Both the position numbers and the translations under genes were made by a program. Shown in pieces: positions 54,988 to 64,000 of a DNA stretch of 64,000 bases (positions within the stretch are counted from its first letter, which is position 1; each line of letters opens with the position of its first letter). This DNA is from Prochlorococcus_E sp000760215 (lineage in GTDB: Bacteria > Cyanobacteriota > Cyanobacteriia > PCC-6307 > Cyanobiaceae): assembly GCF_047303175.1 (NCBI RefSeq), contig NZ_CP138945.1. The stretch is one strand, 5' to 3'. The notes beneath the pieces are model-generated. The model was not told the origin of the DNA. It ran no database searches and saw only the letters and a list, made by a program, of their open reading frames with translations.

Positions 54988-56262
54988 TTGAAAGTTCTCC
55001 GTCGTTTCACATTGCAAAGGCCCAAAGTCCCAACACTATTAAGTGCTTTCATTACTTTGTTGAATGACCGACTAGGTGAAACGATTGTTTTCCCTTTATT
55101 ACCATTCCTTTTAGAACGCTTCACCAATAGCGGAAGTACTATTGGGCTCCTTGCAGGAACTTATGCAATTTCACAATTTACAGTAGCTCCTTTAATTGGA
55201 GCTTTAAGTGATCGTTTTGGTAGAAAGCCAGTAATAATATTATGTGTATTTGGTTCAGTAATTGGGCTTAGCCTCTTTGCAATAACAGTTAGCTTAGATT
55301 GGGAGAACCTCATTCCACAATCTACATTAGGCCTTCCATTATTACTTTTATTTCTAGCGAGAATTATAGATGGTATAAGTGGTGGTACAGCTACTACTGC
55401 AACAGCAATACTTGCTGATATATCTACCCCTGAAAACCGTGCTAAAACATTTGGACTAATTGGAGTAGCGTTCGGTCTCGGATTCTTACTCGGTCCCGGC
55501 TTAGGAACATCTCTAGCAAAAATAAGCGTCACCTTACCAGTGTGGGCAGCAACAGCCTTTGCAATTCTCAATCTGGCTCTAGTTACTTGGATTTTACCCG
55601 AAACACACCCTATCTCTTCTCGTAATAAATTACCAAAAAAAAGAGAGCTAAATCCCATTACACAATTAAGACAGGTATTTATTAATCCTTCACTGCAAAA
55701 GCTATGTATAGGATTTTTCCTATTTTTTATGGCATTTAATGGCTTTACAGCAATTCTCGTACTTTATCTAAAACAAGCTTTTAATTGGAGTCCGGAGCTG
55801 GCAAGTCTCACTTTCGTGGTTGTAGGATTGGTTGCTATGGTTGTACAAGGTGGTTTAATTGGACCTCTGGTAAATAGATTTGGTGAATCGAAATTAACTT
55901 TGATAGGAATAGGTTTTGTAATTCTTGGTTGTTTACTTTTACCAAGTGCTACTCCAGATAATGCAATTAAAACAGTCTTTACTGCCGTTGCACTCTTAGC
56001 CGTTGGCACTGGATTAGTTACACCTTGTTTAAGAGCACTAATTTCCAAAAGGCTAACTGCTAATAACCAAGGAGCAATTCTAGGAAGCCTTCAAGGCTTA
56101 CAAAGCCTCGGTACTTTTATAGGTGCTGCAGCTGCAGGAATTTCATATGATTTATTCGGTCAAAAGAGTCCTTTTTGGGGAACGACAGGGTTACTCATTC
56201 TTGTTATAATATTAATTTCAAATAATAAAATAGGAATAGGTAATGCGAGAAGCCAAAAGTAA
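54988..56262 (+). CDS. MFS drug/metabolite efflux transporter
   Basis: A 424-residue major facilitator protein with about twelve hydrophobic segments. The motif-A loop between helices 2 and 3 reads GALSDRFGRKPV, and the motif LLGPGLGTSL lies after helix 5. It resembles the TetA/MFS-DHA1 efflux branch. Substrate specificity cannot be read from sequence. The start is a TTG at 54988; there is no ATG near. The upstream 78-bp spacer shows no clear operator. It ends 77 bp before ppk. Confidence 0.85.
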   Translation: MKVLRRFTLQRPKVPTLLSAFITLLNDRLGETIVFPLLPFLLERFTNSGSTIGLLAGTYAISQFTVAPLIGALSDRFGRKPVIILCVFGSVIGLSLFAITVSLDWENLIPQSTLGLPLLLLFLARIIDGISGGTATTATAILADISTPENRAKTFGLIGVAFGLGFLLGPGLGTSLAKISVTLPVWAATAFAILNLALVTWILPETHPISSRNKLPKKRELNPITQLRQVFINPSLQKLCIGFFLFFMAFNGFTAILVLYLKQAFNWSPELASLTFVVVGLVAMVVQGGLIGPLVNRFGESKLTLIGIGFVILGCLLLPSATPDNAIKTVFTAVALLAVGTGLVTPCLRALISKRLTANNQGAILGSLQGLQSLGTFIGAAAAGISYDLFGQKSPFWGTTGLLILVIILISNNKIGIGNARSQK

Positions 56263-56288
56263 AAGGAGAAAAGCCCTATGTAAAATAC

Positions 56289-56326
56289 AAATTCAATTAA
56301 CAATATTTACTGAGAAATTCAATTAA
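56289..56326. repeat. Direct repeat upstream of ppk
   Basis: Two identical 12-bp copies of AAATTCAATTAA begin at 56289 and 56315, 26 bp apart, just before the ppk start at 56340. Cyanobacterial Pho boxes use 8-bp repeats at 11-bp phase, which this is not. A regulator site is possible but the AT-rich sequence makes chance likely. Confidence 0.3.
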
Positions 56327-56339
56327 AAATAACTTTCAA

Positions 56340-58454
56340 ATGACTACACATGCCACAGTAGAAAACAATTATATCAATAGAGAATTAAGCTGGATTGATT
56401 TTAATGGTCGAGTACTTGAAAAAGCTACAGACAAAGAGATACCACTTCTAGAGCAAGCAAAGTTTAGCGCTATTTACAGTAATAACTTAGATGAATTTTT
56501 TATGGTTAGAGTTGCTTCGTTGAAATCTCAAATTGAAGCAGGGATAACTAAAAAAAGTGTAGATCAAAAAACACCCAAAGAACAGTTAATAGAAATTAGG
56601 AATCAATTATTACCCTATCTAGAAAAACAGCAAGAACACTATATATCAAAACTAAAGCCTAGTCTAAAAGAAAAGAAAGTCTTTTTATTAGATTATTCAG
56701 AGTTAAATGCACATGAAAAAGCTTGGTTAGAGAATTATTTCACGACTGCAATTTTTCCTATTCTTACACCATTAGCGGTTGACCCTGCACACCCATTTCC
56801 ATTTGTAAGCAACCTTAGTCTTAATATTGCAGCAATAATTAAAGATCCCAAATCAGGCGAACATCAATTCTCACGCGTAAAAGTTCCACAAAAAACATTA
56901 GATAGATTCATCACTATTCCTAATGAAATAAGTCTTAGAGACCCTGAACTTGTATATAGCGCCGTTCCTATTGAACAAGTTGTGGCCAACAATTTAAATA
57001 TGTTGTTCCCTGGAATGGAAATTAAAGAATATTCATTTTTTCGAGTGACGCGAGATGCAGACTTAGAACTTCGAGATCTTGAAGCTGATGATCTCATGAT
57101 CGCACTTGAACAAGGTCTTAGAAAACGTCGTATGGGAGGAGAAATAGTTCGACTAGAAGTTGCCATTGATATGCCAATAAGGATTTTAGACTTACTAATC
57201 GAAGGTATGGCAGTCAAAACAAATGATCTTTATAAAGTTAAAGGGCTTTTAGGACTTGATGAATTGTCTAAATTAATAAATATCGAAAGGCCAGAATTAT
57301 ATGATCTTCAAGAATGTGGTCAAACTCATAAATCTCTTAAAAAGAGCCAAAGTAGTCTGCTGGAAGATCGATCAATAAAGAAAGAAGAGTTTAAAAGTAT
57401 TTTCTCGATCATAAGAAAAAACGATATTCTTCTCCATCACCCATATGACTTATTTAAAAGCTCCGTAGAAGAATTTATTAATCAATCTGCAGATGATCCA
57501 TTGGTCATGGGAATCAAAATGACTCTATATAGAGTCTCAAAAAACTCACCAATTATTGAAGCTTTAATCCGAGCTGCTGAAAATGGAAAACAAGTAATGG
57601 CTCTTGTTGAACTGAAAGCTCGTTTTGATGAAGACAATAATATTCAATGGGCTAAACAGCTAGAACAATCAGGGGTGCATGTCGTCTATGGCGTCATTGG
57701 GCTTAAAACTCATACCAAAATTGCATTGGTAATACGTAAAGAAAAAGAACGGTTACGAAGTTATTTTCATATTGGAACAGGTAACTACAACTCAAAAACA
57801 TCAAAGCAATATACAGACCTAGGGCTACTGTCTATCCAACCGGAGATAGGACAGGATTTAATAGAACTCTTTAATTATTTAACTGGTTTTTCAAAACAAC
57901 AGAGCTTTAGAAAACTATTAGTAGCACCCGTTTCACTAAGAAAAGGGATAGAAAAGCTAATAGAGAAGGAAATTGAAAATGCAAAAAATGGAAGAAAAGC
58001 AAAGATACAAGCCAAAATGAATTCCCTAGTAGATCCAACTATTATTAAATTGCTTTATAAAGCCTCTCAATCAGGAGTTAAGATAGAACTAATAGTGCGC
58101 GGAATGTGCTGTTTATTACCTAAAAAAGAAGGCCTAAGTGAGAATATTACTGTAACTAGTATTATTGGTAGATATCTTGAACATTCAAGAATTTTTTGGT
58201 TTTACAATGATAATGAACCCAAAGTATTTATTGGAAGTGCAGATTGGATGAGAAGAAACTTAGATCGACGAGTTGAGGCAGTAACTCCAATTGAAGAACC
58301 AAGTTTAAAGAAAAAAGTTGAACACATATTAAGAGTCTATTTAAATGACAATGTAGATGCTTGGGAAATGCAAGGTGATGGGAAGTTTATTCGTAAAGCT
58401 TGTGAAAAAGAAAAGCAATCTGCGCAAACAACATTGATGAATTTTTCTGATTAA
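56340..58454 (+). CDS. ppk: Polyphosphate kinase 1
   Basis: Polymerises the gamma phosphate of ATP into polyphosphate. The N-terminal helical domain starts YINRELSWIDFNGRVLEKA. The autophosphorylated histidine lies in GLKTHTKIALVIRKE and the second catalytic histidine in GRYLEHSRIFWF. The GTGNYNSKTSKQYTDLGLL loop is intact. At 704 residues it is standard. Polyphosphate is a phosphate and energy reserve in phosphate-poor ocean cells. A repeat pair lies in its short 5' spacer. Confidence 0.96.
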   Translation: MTTHATVENNYINRELSWIDFNGRVLEKATDKEIPLLEQAKFSAIYSNNLDEFFMVRVASLKSQIEAGITKKSVDQKTPKEQLIEIRNQLLPYLEKQQEHYISKLKPSLKEKKVFLLDYSELNAHEKAWLENYFTTAIFPILTPLAVDPAHPFPFVSNLSLNIAAIIKDPKSGEHQFSRVKVPQKTLDRFITIPNEISLRDPELVYSAVPIEQVVANNLNMLFPGMEIKEYSFFRVTRDADLELRDLEADDLMIALEQGLRKRRMGGEIVRLEVAIDMPIRILDLLIEGMAVKTNDLYKVKGLLGLDELSKLINIERPELYDLQECGQTHKSLKKSQSSLLEDRSIKKEEFKSIFSIIRKNDILLHHPYDLFKSSVEEFINQSADDPLVMGIKMTLYRVSKNSPIIEALIRAAENGKQVMALVELKARFDEDNNIQWAKQLEQSGVHVVYGVIGLKTHTKIALVIRKEKERLRSYFHIGTGNYNSKTSKQYTDLGLLSIQPEIGQDLIELFNYLTGFSKQQSFRKLLVAPVSLRKGIEKLIEKEIENAKNGRKAKIQAKMNSLVDPTIIKLLYKASQSGVKIELIVRGMCCLLPKKEGLSENITVTSIIGRYLEHSRIFWFYNDNEPKVFIGSADWMRRNLDRRVEAVTPIEEPSLKKKVEHILRVYLNDNVDAWEMQGDGKFIRKACEKEKQSAQTTLMNFSD

Positions 58455-58550
58455 CAAAAAGTATTCAAGCAGATATTAACTAGATATTTAAGAGTAAATA
58501 CTAAGTCTTAATACCTAATAAAGTGTCTTTTGCAACAACGTTAGGCTATC

Positions 58551-58571
58551 TAAATAAAAACATTTTATTTA
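58551..58571 (+). terminator. Perfect 9-bp AT hairpin, candidate ppk terminator
   Basis: Arms TAAATAAAA and TTTTATTTA around ACA, about 97 bp after the ppk stop. The 3' arm supplies the U-rich stretch. It is immediately followed (3 bp) by a second hairpin, so a terminator or a leader structure of the sigma factor gene are both possible. Confidence 0.4.
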
Positions 58572-58574
58572 ATT

Positions 58575-58597
58575 CACTGTTATTTTCCATAACAGTG
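58575..58597 (+). promoter_or_regulatory. Perfect 9-bp dyad upstream of the sigma factor gene
   Basis: Arms CACTGTTAT and ATAACAGTG around TTTCC, ending 36 bp before the sigma factor start. This has more G/C than the neighbouring hairpin and no U tract, so an operator or 5' UTR hairpin is more likely than a terminator. A TATAAAT-like -10 candidate lies between it and the AGGAGG ribosome site at 58623-58628. Confidence 0.45.
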
Positions 58598-58633
58598 CTA
58601 AGTTCATTCTAAATATAAATATAGGAGGCCAGG

Positions 58634-59656
58634 GTGATGGGGATCCCTCTGGAATCTGTTAAAGGTGATTCTGCATCATCTTCAGAAAAACTAGTTCTGC
58701 CTAAAACTTCAAAAGGGTCTAGGCACAAAAATCCTAACAATGGTTCTGTTGGAAGAGGAAGGCCTCCTGGTCGTGTAGGAACTGATTCTATAGGTTTTTA
58801 TCTGAGCAGTATTGGGAGAGTACCTCTACTTACTCCTGCAGAGGAGATTGAGCTTGCTCACCATGTCCAAAAAATGAAAGAATTACTGGATGTTCCGAAG
58901 GAAGATATCAACCCTCGTCAACGCCATCAAATTCGAATGGGTAAACGAGCAAGAGATCGCATGATGGCTGCAAATCTTCGCTTAGTAGTTAGTGTCGCGA
59001 AAAAATACCAAAACCAAGGTCTGGAGCTTCTTGATCTAGTACAAGAGGGGGCTATTGGTTTAGAACGAGCTGTTGACAAGTTTGACCCAGCAATGGGTTA
59101 CAAATTTTCAACCTATGCATACTGGTGGATACGTCAAGGAATGACTAGAGCAATTGACAATAGTGCGCGTACAATTCGTCTTCCAATTCATATCAGCGAA
59201 AAACTCTCGAAAATGCGTCGCATAACAAGAGAATTATCTCATAGATTAGGGCGCCAACCTAATAGAGTTGAACTGGCTAGTGAGTTAGGCATGGAAACAA
59301 AAGATTTAGAAGAATTAATCTCACAAAGTGCTCCTTGTGCATCATTAGATTCCCATGCTCGAGGCGAAGAAGACAGGAGCACATTAGGCGAGTTGATACC
59401 AGATCCAAACTACAATGAGCCAATGGAAGGAATGGATAGAAATATGCAAAAAGAACATTTAAGTGGATGGCTTTCTCAACTTAATGAAAGAGAGCAAAAG
59501 ATTATGCGCTTAAGATTTGGTCTCGATGGAGAAGAGCCTCTAACCCTCGCTGAAATAGGAAGGCAAATCAATGTATCTAGAGAACGTGTAAGACAATTAG
59601 AGTCAAAAGCGATTCTCAAATTAAGAGGAATGACTAACCATCAACAAGCTGCATAA
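58634..59656 (+). CDS. Group 2 RNA polymerase sigma factor (RpoD-like)
   Basis: A 340-residue sigma-70 family protein without the long region 1.1. Region 1.2 reads DSIGFYLSSIGRVPLLTPAEEIELA and region 2 has LELLDLVQEGAIGLERAVDKFDPAMGYKFSTYAYWWIRQGMTRAIDN. Region 4 has LTLAEIGRQINVSRERVRQLESKAILKLRG. The start is GTG at 58634 or ATG at 58637, with AGGAGG 5 or 8 bp upstream. Group 2 factors in cyanobacteria (SigB-E types) respond to light, clock or nutrient stress; which type this is cannot be fixed. Two perfect hairpins precede it. Confidence 0.93.
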   Translation: MMGIPLESVKGDSASSSEKLVLPKTSKGSRHKNPNNGSVGRGRPPGRVGTDSIGFYLSSIGRVPLLTPAEEIELAHHVQKMKELLDVPKEDINPRQRHQIRMGKRARDRMMAANLRLVVSVAKKYQNQGLELLDLVQEGAIGLERAVDKFDPAMGYKFSTYAYWWIRQGMTRAIDNSARTIRLPIHISEKLSKMRRITRELSHRLGRQPNRVELASELGMETKDLEELISQSAPCASLDSHARGEEDRSTLGELIPDPNYNEPMEGMDRNMQKEHLSGWLSQLNEREQKIMRLRFGLDGEEPLTLAEIGRQINVSRERVRQLESKAILKLRGMTNHQQAA

Positions 59657-59664
59657 ACCATAAT

Positions 59665-60312
59665 GTGAGAAACTTCTATTCTCTAATTATCATTGGAGGC
59701 TGGTTATTTATAGTTTTATCTTGTAGTTTTCTATCTAGTAAACTATTTCCAAAGCAAGAAGAGTTGAGTCGTAAAATTGTACATATAGGAAGTGGTCCAA
59801 TAATTCCTTTAGCTTGGTGGTTAGATGTATCTAGTAATATCGCCATTGTAGTTGCTAGTATTATTACTATTTGTCTAGCAGTCAATTATCAGTTAAGATT
59901 ATTCACATCAATTGAAAATATAGGAAGGCGAAGTTTTGGAACTATTTTATATGGGCTAAGCATAAGTTCGTTGCTAATTTTATTCTGGGAAAACTGTCCT
60001 TCTGCAGTCACTGCAGGTGTTCTTGTTATGGCATTCGGTGATGGATTAGCAGGTCTAATAGGTCCTAAAATAAAATCCCCTCATTGGTTTATTATGGGAC
60101 AAAAAAAATCTGTAATAGGTACGCTAACTATTGGATCTATAAGTGCATTAATATTAGTAATTATTAATTACGCAACTGGATCTCATTTAGATTTGAACAA
60201 TATTTGTCTAATTACATCGTTGGCAATCGCCCTTGAACAAATTAGTCCCCTAGGAATTGATAATCTTACAGTCCCATTAGTAGTTGCGATTAGCTGGCAA
60301 TGGATGTTCTAA
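59665..60312 (+). CDS. Phytol/dolichol kinase family membrane protein
   Basis: A 215-residue membrane protein with about six hydrophobic segments, of the CTP-dependent polyprenol/phytol kinase family. The conserved RKIVHIGSGPIIPLAWW loop and the AFGDGLAGLIGPKIKSPHW motif are the main evidence. In cyanobacteria and plants VTE5-type enzymes phosphorylate phytol released from chlorophyll for tocopherol or chlorophyll salvage. The start is GTG at 59665, 8 bp after the sigma factor stop, so they are probably co-transcribed. The exact substrate is not proven by sequence. Confidence 0.83.
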   Translation: MRNFYSLIIIGGWLFIVLSCSFLSSKLFPKQEELSRKIVHIGSGPIIPLAWWLDVSSNIAIVVASIITICLAVNYQLRLFTSIENIGRRSFGTILYGLSISSLLILFWENCPSAVTAGVLVMAFGDGLAGLIGPKIKSPHWFIMGQKKSVIGTLTIGSISALILVIINYATGSHLDLNNICLITSLAIALEQISPLGIDNLTVPLVVAISWQWMF

Positions 60313-60318
60313 ATAAAG

Positions 60319-61392
60319 TCAAAGAATGACTGCTGCTAATTCTTCAAGAAGCATCTCCGTAGTGTTTATATCAATACATGCATCTGTAATACTTTGACCA
60401 TAAGTAAGTTTCGAGAGGTCTGTAGATAAGCTTTGATTTCCTTCTACCAAATGACTCTCTAACATTACTCCCATAATATTAGAAGAGCCTTTTTGAATTT
60501 GAAGGGCAACATCCCTTAAAACATCAACTTGGCGGCGATAATCTTTCTTAGAATTACCATGACTACAATCAATCATAACTCTATCTATTGAACCAGAGTC
60601 AGAAAGTTCCTTTGAAACCTTCCCAACTGAATCAACATCATAATTAGTACCACTACTTCCTCCTCTCAAGACAAGATGGCCATCTGGATTTCCTGTAGTA
60701 CTAATAATAGAAGCAGAGCCCTGATGATTAATACCCAAAAAATGATGAGGCTTAGAGGCTGCTTTCATAGCATTAATAGCAATTGCAATAGTGCCATCTG
60801 TACCATTTTTATATCCTATTGGCATTGATAACCCTGAAGCCATTTCTCTATGAGTCTGACTTTCTGTAGTGCGCGCACCAATTGCAGTCCAACTAATTAA
60901 ATCAGCAATATATTGAGGCACAACTGGATCTAATAATTCTGTTGCTGAAGGAATTTCTAAATGAGCAAGGTCTAACAAGAGAGATCTGGCTCGCCTTAAA
61001 CCAGAATTAATATCATAAGAACCATCCAGATGAGGATCATTTATTAAACCCTTCCAACCTGTAGTTGTCCTAGGTTTTTCAAAATAAACCCTCATAACTA
61101 TCTCAAGTTTGTCTTCAAAACGTTCTCTTAATGACTTGAGCCTAATGGCATAATCTTTAGCAGCAGCAATATCATGCACTGAACAAGGGCCTACAATCAC
61201 TAATAATCGTGAGTCAATACCAGAAAGAATCTCTTGAATTCTTGTACGTGTTTTCGAAACAATTGCGGCTGACTGAAGATCTAAGGGCAAGTCACTATGA
61301 AGTGAGGCAGGAGGAAGTAATGGCCTAGTCTCAACAACATGAAGATCTGAAGTTTGATCACTTACGTCAAAATCTGTTGAAAAACTCATCAA
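60319..61392 (-). CDS. aroG: 3-deoxy-7-phosphoheptulonate synthase (class I, AroG type)
   Basis: Condenses phosphoenolpyruvate and erythrose 4-phosphate, opening the shikimate pathway. The type I alpha family pattern is seen in RLLVIVGPCSVHDIAAAKDYA, VMRVYFEKPRTTTGWKGLINDPHLDGS, IGARTTESQTHREMASGLSMPIGYKNGTDG and IDCSHGNSKKDY. At 357 residues it is standard, with an N-terminal extension that may carry feedback regulation. The ATG is preceded by GGAAGGA. It is convergent with the phytol kinase gene, with 6 bp between stops, and divergent from acnB. Confidence 0.97.
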   Translation of the reverse strand: MMSFSTDFDVSDQTSDLHVVETRPLLPPASLHSDLPLDLQSAAIVSKTRTRIQEILSGIDSRLLVIVGPCSVHDIAAAKDYAIRLKSLRERFEDKLEIVMRVYFEKPRTTTGWKGLINDPHLDGSYDINSGLRRARSLLLDLAHLEIPSATELLDPVVPQYIADLISWTAIGARTTESQTHREMASGLSMPIGYKNGTDGTIAIAINAMKAASKPHHFLGINHQGSASIISTTGNPDGHLVLRGGSSGTNYDVDSVGKVSKELSDSGSIDRVMIDCSHGNSKKDYRRQVDVLRDVALQIQKGSSNIMGVMLESHLVEGNQSLSTDLSKLTYGQSITDACIDINTTEMLLEELAAVIL

Positions 61393-61513
61393 TCCTTCCT
61401 AAATCCTAAAGATGACCAGAAAACAATCGAAAAATAGACTAAGTATTTACATTTCTGCATCTATCTTCACTCAAAATTAGTTTAATGAAACCAGAATAAG
61501 TTAAATCTAGTCT

Positions 61514-64000
61514 ATGAAAGATACAGCAGTCGAAAAAATGCTAAAAAATTATCATGAGCATGCTGCAGCAAGAGAAAGAAAAGGAATTCCTCCCTTGCCT
61601 TTAAATGAGCAACAAACTCATGAACTCACCCTATTACTAGAAAGCTATCAGGAAGAAAGCAACAAAGGCTTCTTATTAGATTTACTAAAAAATCGAATTC
61701 CTCCAGGAGTGGACAAGGCATCTTATGTAAAAGCAACTTGGCTGAACTCTGTTGCACAAAACAAAATCCATAGCGCTTTGGTTAATCCATTAGAAGCCAC
61801 AAGACTGCTAGGAACAATGATGGGTGGCTACAATGTTGCAGCACTAATTGAATTACTCAGCAATAAAAACCAAGAAGTCGCTAGTGTTGCAGCGAAAAGT
61901 CTTAGTAATACACTTTTAGTTTATGATGCATTAAATGATATTATAGACCTGGCAGAGAGCAATGTTTTTGCTAAACAAATTGTTGAAAGTTGGGCAATGG
62001 GTGAATGGTTTACAAATAAACCAAAATTACCAAATGCAATAACTGTAACTGTTTTCAAAGTTGCTGGAGAAACCAATACAGATGATCTTTCGCCTGCTAC
62101 TCATGCAACTACCAGACCTGATATCCCTCTTCATGCACTTGCAATGCTTGAAACAAAAGATCCTGATGGGATAGAGACTCTTAAGAGCCTAAAAGAAAAA
62201 AAATACCCTATTGCATATGTAGGAGATGTTGTTGGAACAGGCAGTTCTAGAAAATCTGCTATTAATTCTGTTCTTTGGCATATTGGTGAAGATATTCCTT
62301 ATGTTCCCAATAAACGATCTGGTGGTGTAATTATTGGAGGCAAAATTGCACCTATATTTTTTAATACAGCAGAAGATTCTGGTGCATTACCTATTGAGTG
62401 TGATGTAAGCCAACTTAAAACGGGAGATATCATTACAATTCACCCATATCAAGGAAAAATTACAAGCCAAGGAACGAAAAATGACGACGAAAAAATTTTA
62501 TCTACCTTTGAATTAAAACCATCAACCATTTTAGATGAAGTGCAAGCAGGCGGACGCATTCCTTTAATGATAGGAAGAGCCTTGACTGACAAAGTTAGAG
62601 AAAGACTGAATTTAAAACCTTCAACAATATTCATTCGCCCAGGAGAACCTCAAGCTTCATCATATGGATTTACACAAGCACAAAAAATTGTTGGAAAAGC
62701 TTGTGGTTTGCCTGGTATTCAACCAGGAACAAGTTGTGAACCGGTCATGACAACTGTGGGAAGCCAAGATACAACAGGCCCCATGACTAGAGACGAAATG
62801 AAAGAACTTGCATGTCTAGGATTCTCAGCAGACTTAGTGATGCAAAGCTTTTGTCATACAGCTGCTTATCCAAAACCAGTAGATATTGAAACTCAAGAAG
62901 AATTACCTGATTTCTTTGCCGAGCGAGGAGGGGTGGCCTTAAGACCTGGCGATGGAATAATTCATAGCTGGCTCAACAGAATGCTACTTCCGGACACAGT
63001 CGGTACAGGAGGAGATAGTCATACAAGATTCCCTCTCGGCATATCGTTCCCTGGTGGATCAGGCGTAGTTGCATTTGCTGCTGCTATTGGTGCAATGCCA
63101 CTAGATATGCCTGAATCCGTATTGGTTCGCTTTAAAGGGTCTCTTCAACCAGGTATTACCTTAAGAGATGTTGTAAATGCAATTCCTCTCATAGCTATTG
63201 AGAAAAAATTATTAACTATATCAAAAGAAAATAAAATCAATATTTTTAATGGAAAAATCATGGAAATCGAAGGCTTGCCTGATCTCAAGCTTGAGCAAGC
63301 ATTTGAATTAACTGATGCCAGTGCAGAACGATCATGCGCTGGTTGCTCAATTCAACTCTCAGAAAAAACAATCTCTGAATATCTTCAAAGTAATATTGCT
63401 CTTTTAACCAATATGATTGCTCGCGGATATAAAGATCCACGAACGTTAGGTAGACGTATTCAGAAAATGAAAAAGTGGTTACAGAAACCAGCTATTTTAA
63501 AAGCAGATTCTGATGCCAATTACTCATCAATAATTGAAATTAATCTAGATGAATTACAGGAACCTATCATTGCTTGTCCTAATGATCCTGATAACGTAAA
63601 ACGTCTAAGTATAGAAGCTGATACTCCAATTGATGAAGTATTTATAGGCTCATGTATGACAAATATTGGACATTATCGAGCCGCAGCAAAGATCCTAGAA
63701 AACTCAGGGAAAACAAAAGCAAAATTATGGATATGTCCTCCAACTCGCATGGACGAAGAAATCCTAAAAAAGGAAGGTTATTACAAAATTTTTGAAGATG
63801 CAGGTTCTAGGTTGGAAATGCCTGGTTGTTCTCTATGTATGGGGAATCAAGCTCGAGTAGAAGAAAATGCAACAGTGTTCTCTACAAGTACAAGAAATTT
63901 TAATAATCGCTTAGGTAAAGGGGCCCAAGTATATTTAGGTAGCGCAGAATTAGCAGCTGTTTGTGCTTTGCTTGGTCGAATTCCAACCGTAGAAGAATAT
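61514..64000 (+). CDS. acnB: Aconitate hydratase B (3' end outside window)
   Basis: Isomerises citrate and isocitrate in the TCA cycle. The frame is open from the ATG at 61514 to the last base of the window, 829 codons of a usual length near 860. The N-terminal HEAT-like part begins with KMLKNYHEHAAARERKGIPPLPLNEQQT. The swivelling domain includes VAGETNTDDLSPATHA, and the cluster-binding cysteines appear in GSCMTNIGHYR and MPGCSLCMGNQARV. At the edge, LLGRIPTVEEY is the typical AcnB end. It is divergent from aroG across 121 bp. Confidence 0.97.
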   Translation, partial: MKDTAVEKMLKNYHEHAAARERKGIPPLPLNEQQTHELTLLLESYQEESNKGFLLDLLKNRIPPGVDKASYVKATWLNSVAQNKIHSALVNPLEATRLLGTMMGGYNVAALIELLSNKNQEVASVAAKSLSNTLLVYDALNDIIDLAESNVFAKQIVESWAMGEWFTNKPKLPNAITVTVFKVAGETNTDDLSPATHATTRPDIPLHALAMLETKDPDGIETLKSLKEKKYPIAYVGDVVGTGSSRKSAINSVLWHIGEDIPYVPNKRSGGVIIGGKIAPIFFNTAEDSGALPIECDVSQLKTGDIITIHPYQGKITSQGTKNDDEKILSTFELKPSTILDEVQAGGRIPLMIGRALTDKVRERLNLKPSTIFIRPGEPQASSYGFTQAQKIVGKACGLPGIQPGTSCEPVMTTVGSQDTTGPMTRDEMKELACLGFSADLVMQSFCHTAAYPKPVDIETQEELPDFFAERGGVALRPGDGIIHSWLNRMLLPDTVGTGGDSHTRFPLGISFPGGSGVVAFAAAIGAMPLDMPESVLVRFKGSLQPGITLRDVVNAIPLIAIEKKLLTISKENKINIFNGKIMEIEGLPDLKLEQAFELTDASAERSCAGCSIQLSEKTISEYLQSNIALLTNMIARGYKDPRTLGRRIQKMKKWLQKPAILKADSDANYSSIIEINLDELQEPIIACPNDPDNVKRLSIEADTPIDEVFIGSCMTNIGHYRAAAKILENSGKTKAKLWICPPTRMDEEILKKEGYYKIFEDAGSRLEMPGCSLCMGNQARVEENATVFSTSTRNFNNRLGKGAQVYLGSAELAAVCALLGRIPTVEEY

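Noticed and set aside
55161..55658. Long open frame on the minus strand across the MFS transporter
   Set aside because: Antisense shadow of a hydrophobic protein; no ribosome site and the transporter reading is clear.

Overview
This 64 kb window is a dense stretch of bacterial core chromosome. It is strongly AT-rich by eye, and almost every base is coding. The gene content points to a marine picocyanobacterium of the Prochlorococcus type. Evidence is the sulfolipid pair sqdB-sqdX, an Ssl1498-type light-harvesting-like small protein, an acyl-lipid delta-9 desaturase, a Ycf23/DUF561 protein, a phytol-kinase-like protein, the tig-clpP-clpX block, a group 2 sigma factor, and several small proteins of a kind restricted to cyanobacteria. 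The low-GC codon use (AAA, ATT, TTA rich) and very short spacers fit Prochlorococcus better than marine Synechococcus. The exact strain cannot be fixed from the sequence alone.

Layout. 1-8.0 kb: uvrB (its 3' end lies outside the window), ycf23/DUF561, tilS, then rnj-dapA-asd on the minus strand. 8.2-13.5 kb: tig-clpP-clpX-dnaX on the plus strand. 13.5-16.4 kb: a glycosyltransferase and a SpoIID/LytB-domain envelope protein. 16.5-18.8 kb: rpmI-rplT, a TPR membrane protein, thiG and the Ssl1498-type protein. 18.9-21.3 kb: sqdB-sqdX. 21.3-27.1 kb, minus strand: a small unknown gene, gcvP-gcvH, a PLP-lyase-like gene and an unknown probable HTH gene. 27.2-32.8 kb: desC, rplI, dnaB, mnmG and a chorismate-lyase-like gene that appears to need a non-standard start codon. 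32.8-41.5 kb: SprT-like protease, ligA, a TVP38-family membrane protein, valS, several unknowns, an IscA-like protein that has lost its usual cysteines, and tRNA-Val(UAC). 41.7-47.8 kb: mazG, speE-speB, a small Cys-rich unknown, gcvT, aspS. 47.8-54.9 kb: pyrG-queE-queC-pabB-pabC, then cobA, which overlaps head-to-head with a TrpD-like gene. 55-64 kb: an MFS transporter, ppk, a group 2 sigma factor, a phytol-kinase-like gene, a DAHP synthase, and acnB running off the right edge.

How the genes connect. Several pathways are represented by adjacent, overlapping or closely spaced genes: lysine/aspartate family (asd-dapA, 4-nt overlap), sulfolipid synthesis (sqdB-sqdX, 5-nt gap), proteostasis (tig-clpP-clpX), glycine cleavage (gcvP-gcvH, with gcvT about 20 kb away), polyamines (speE-speB, overlapping), 7-deazaguanine synthesis (queE, queC) and p-aminobenzoate/folate (pabB-pabC, 4-nt overlap).

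No spacer exceeds 300 bases; the longest are about 190 bases (41542-41729) and 179 bases (58455-58633). I see no insertion sequence, prophage, CRISPR array, toxin-antitoxin pair or defence island, and I do not claim a new system. The best leads are small: dyad-symmetric DNA in divergent or upstream spacers (2929-2971, 34017-34037, 58551-58597), a CTG or ATT start behind mnmG, an IscA-fold protein without its ligands, and several uncharacterised small genes.
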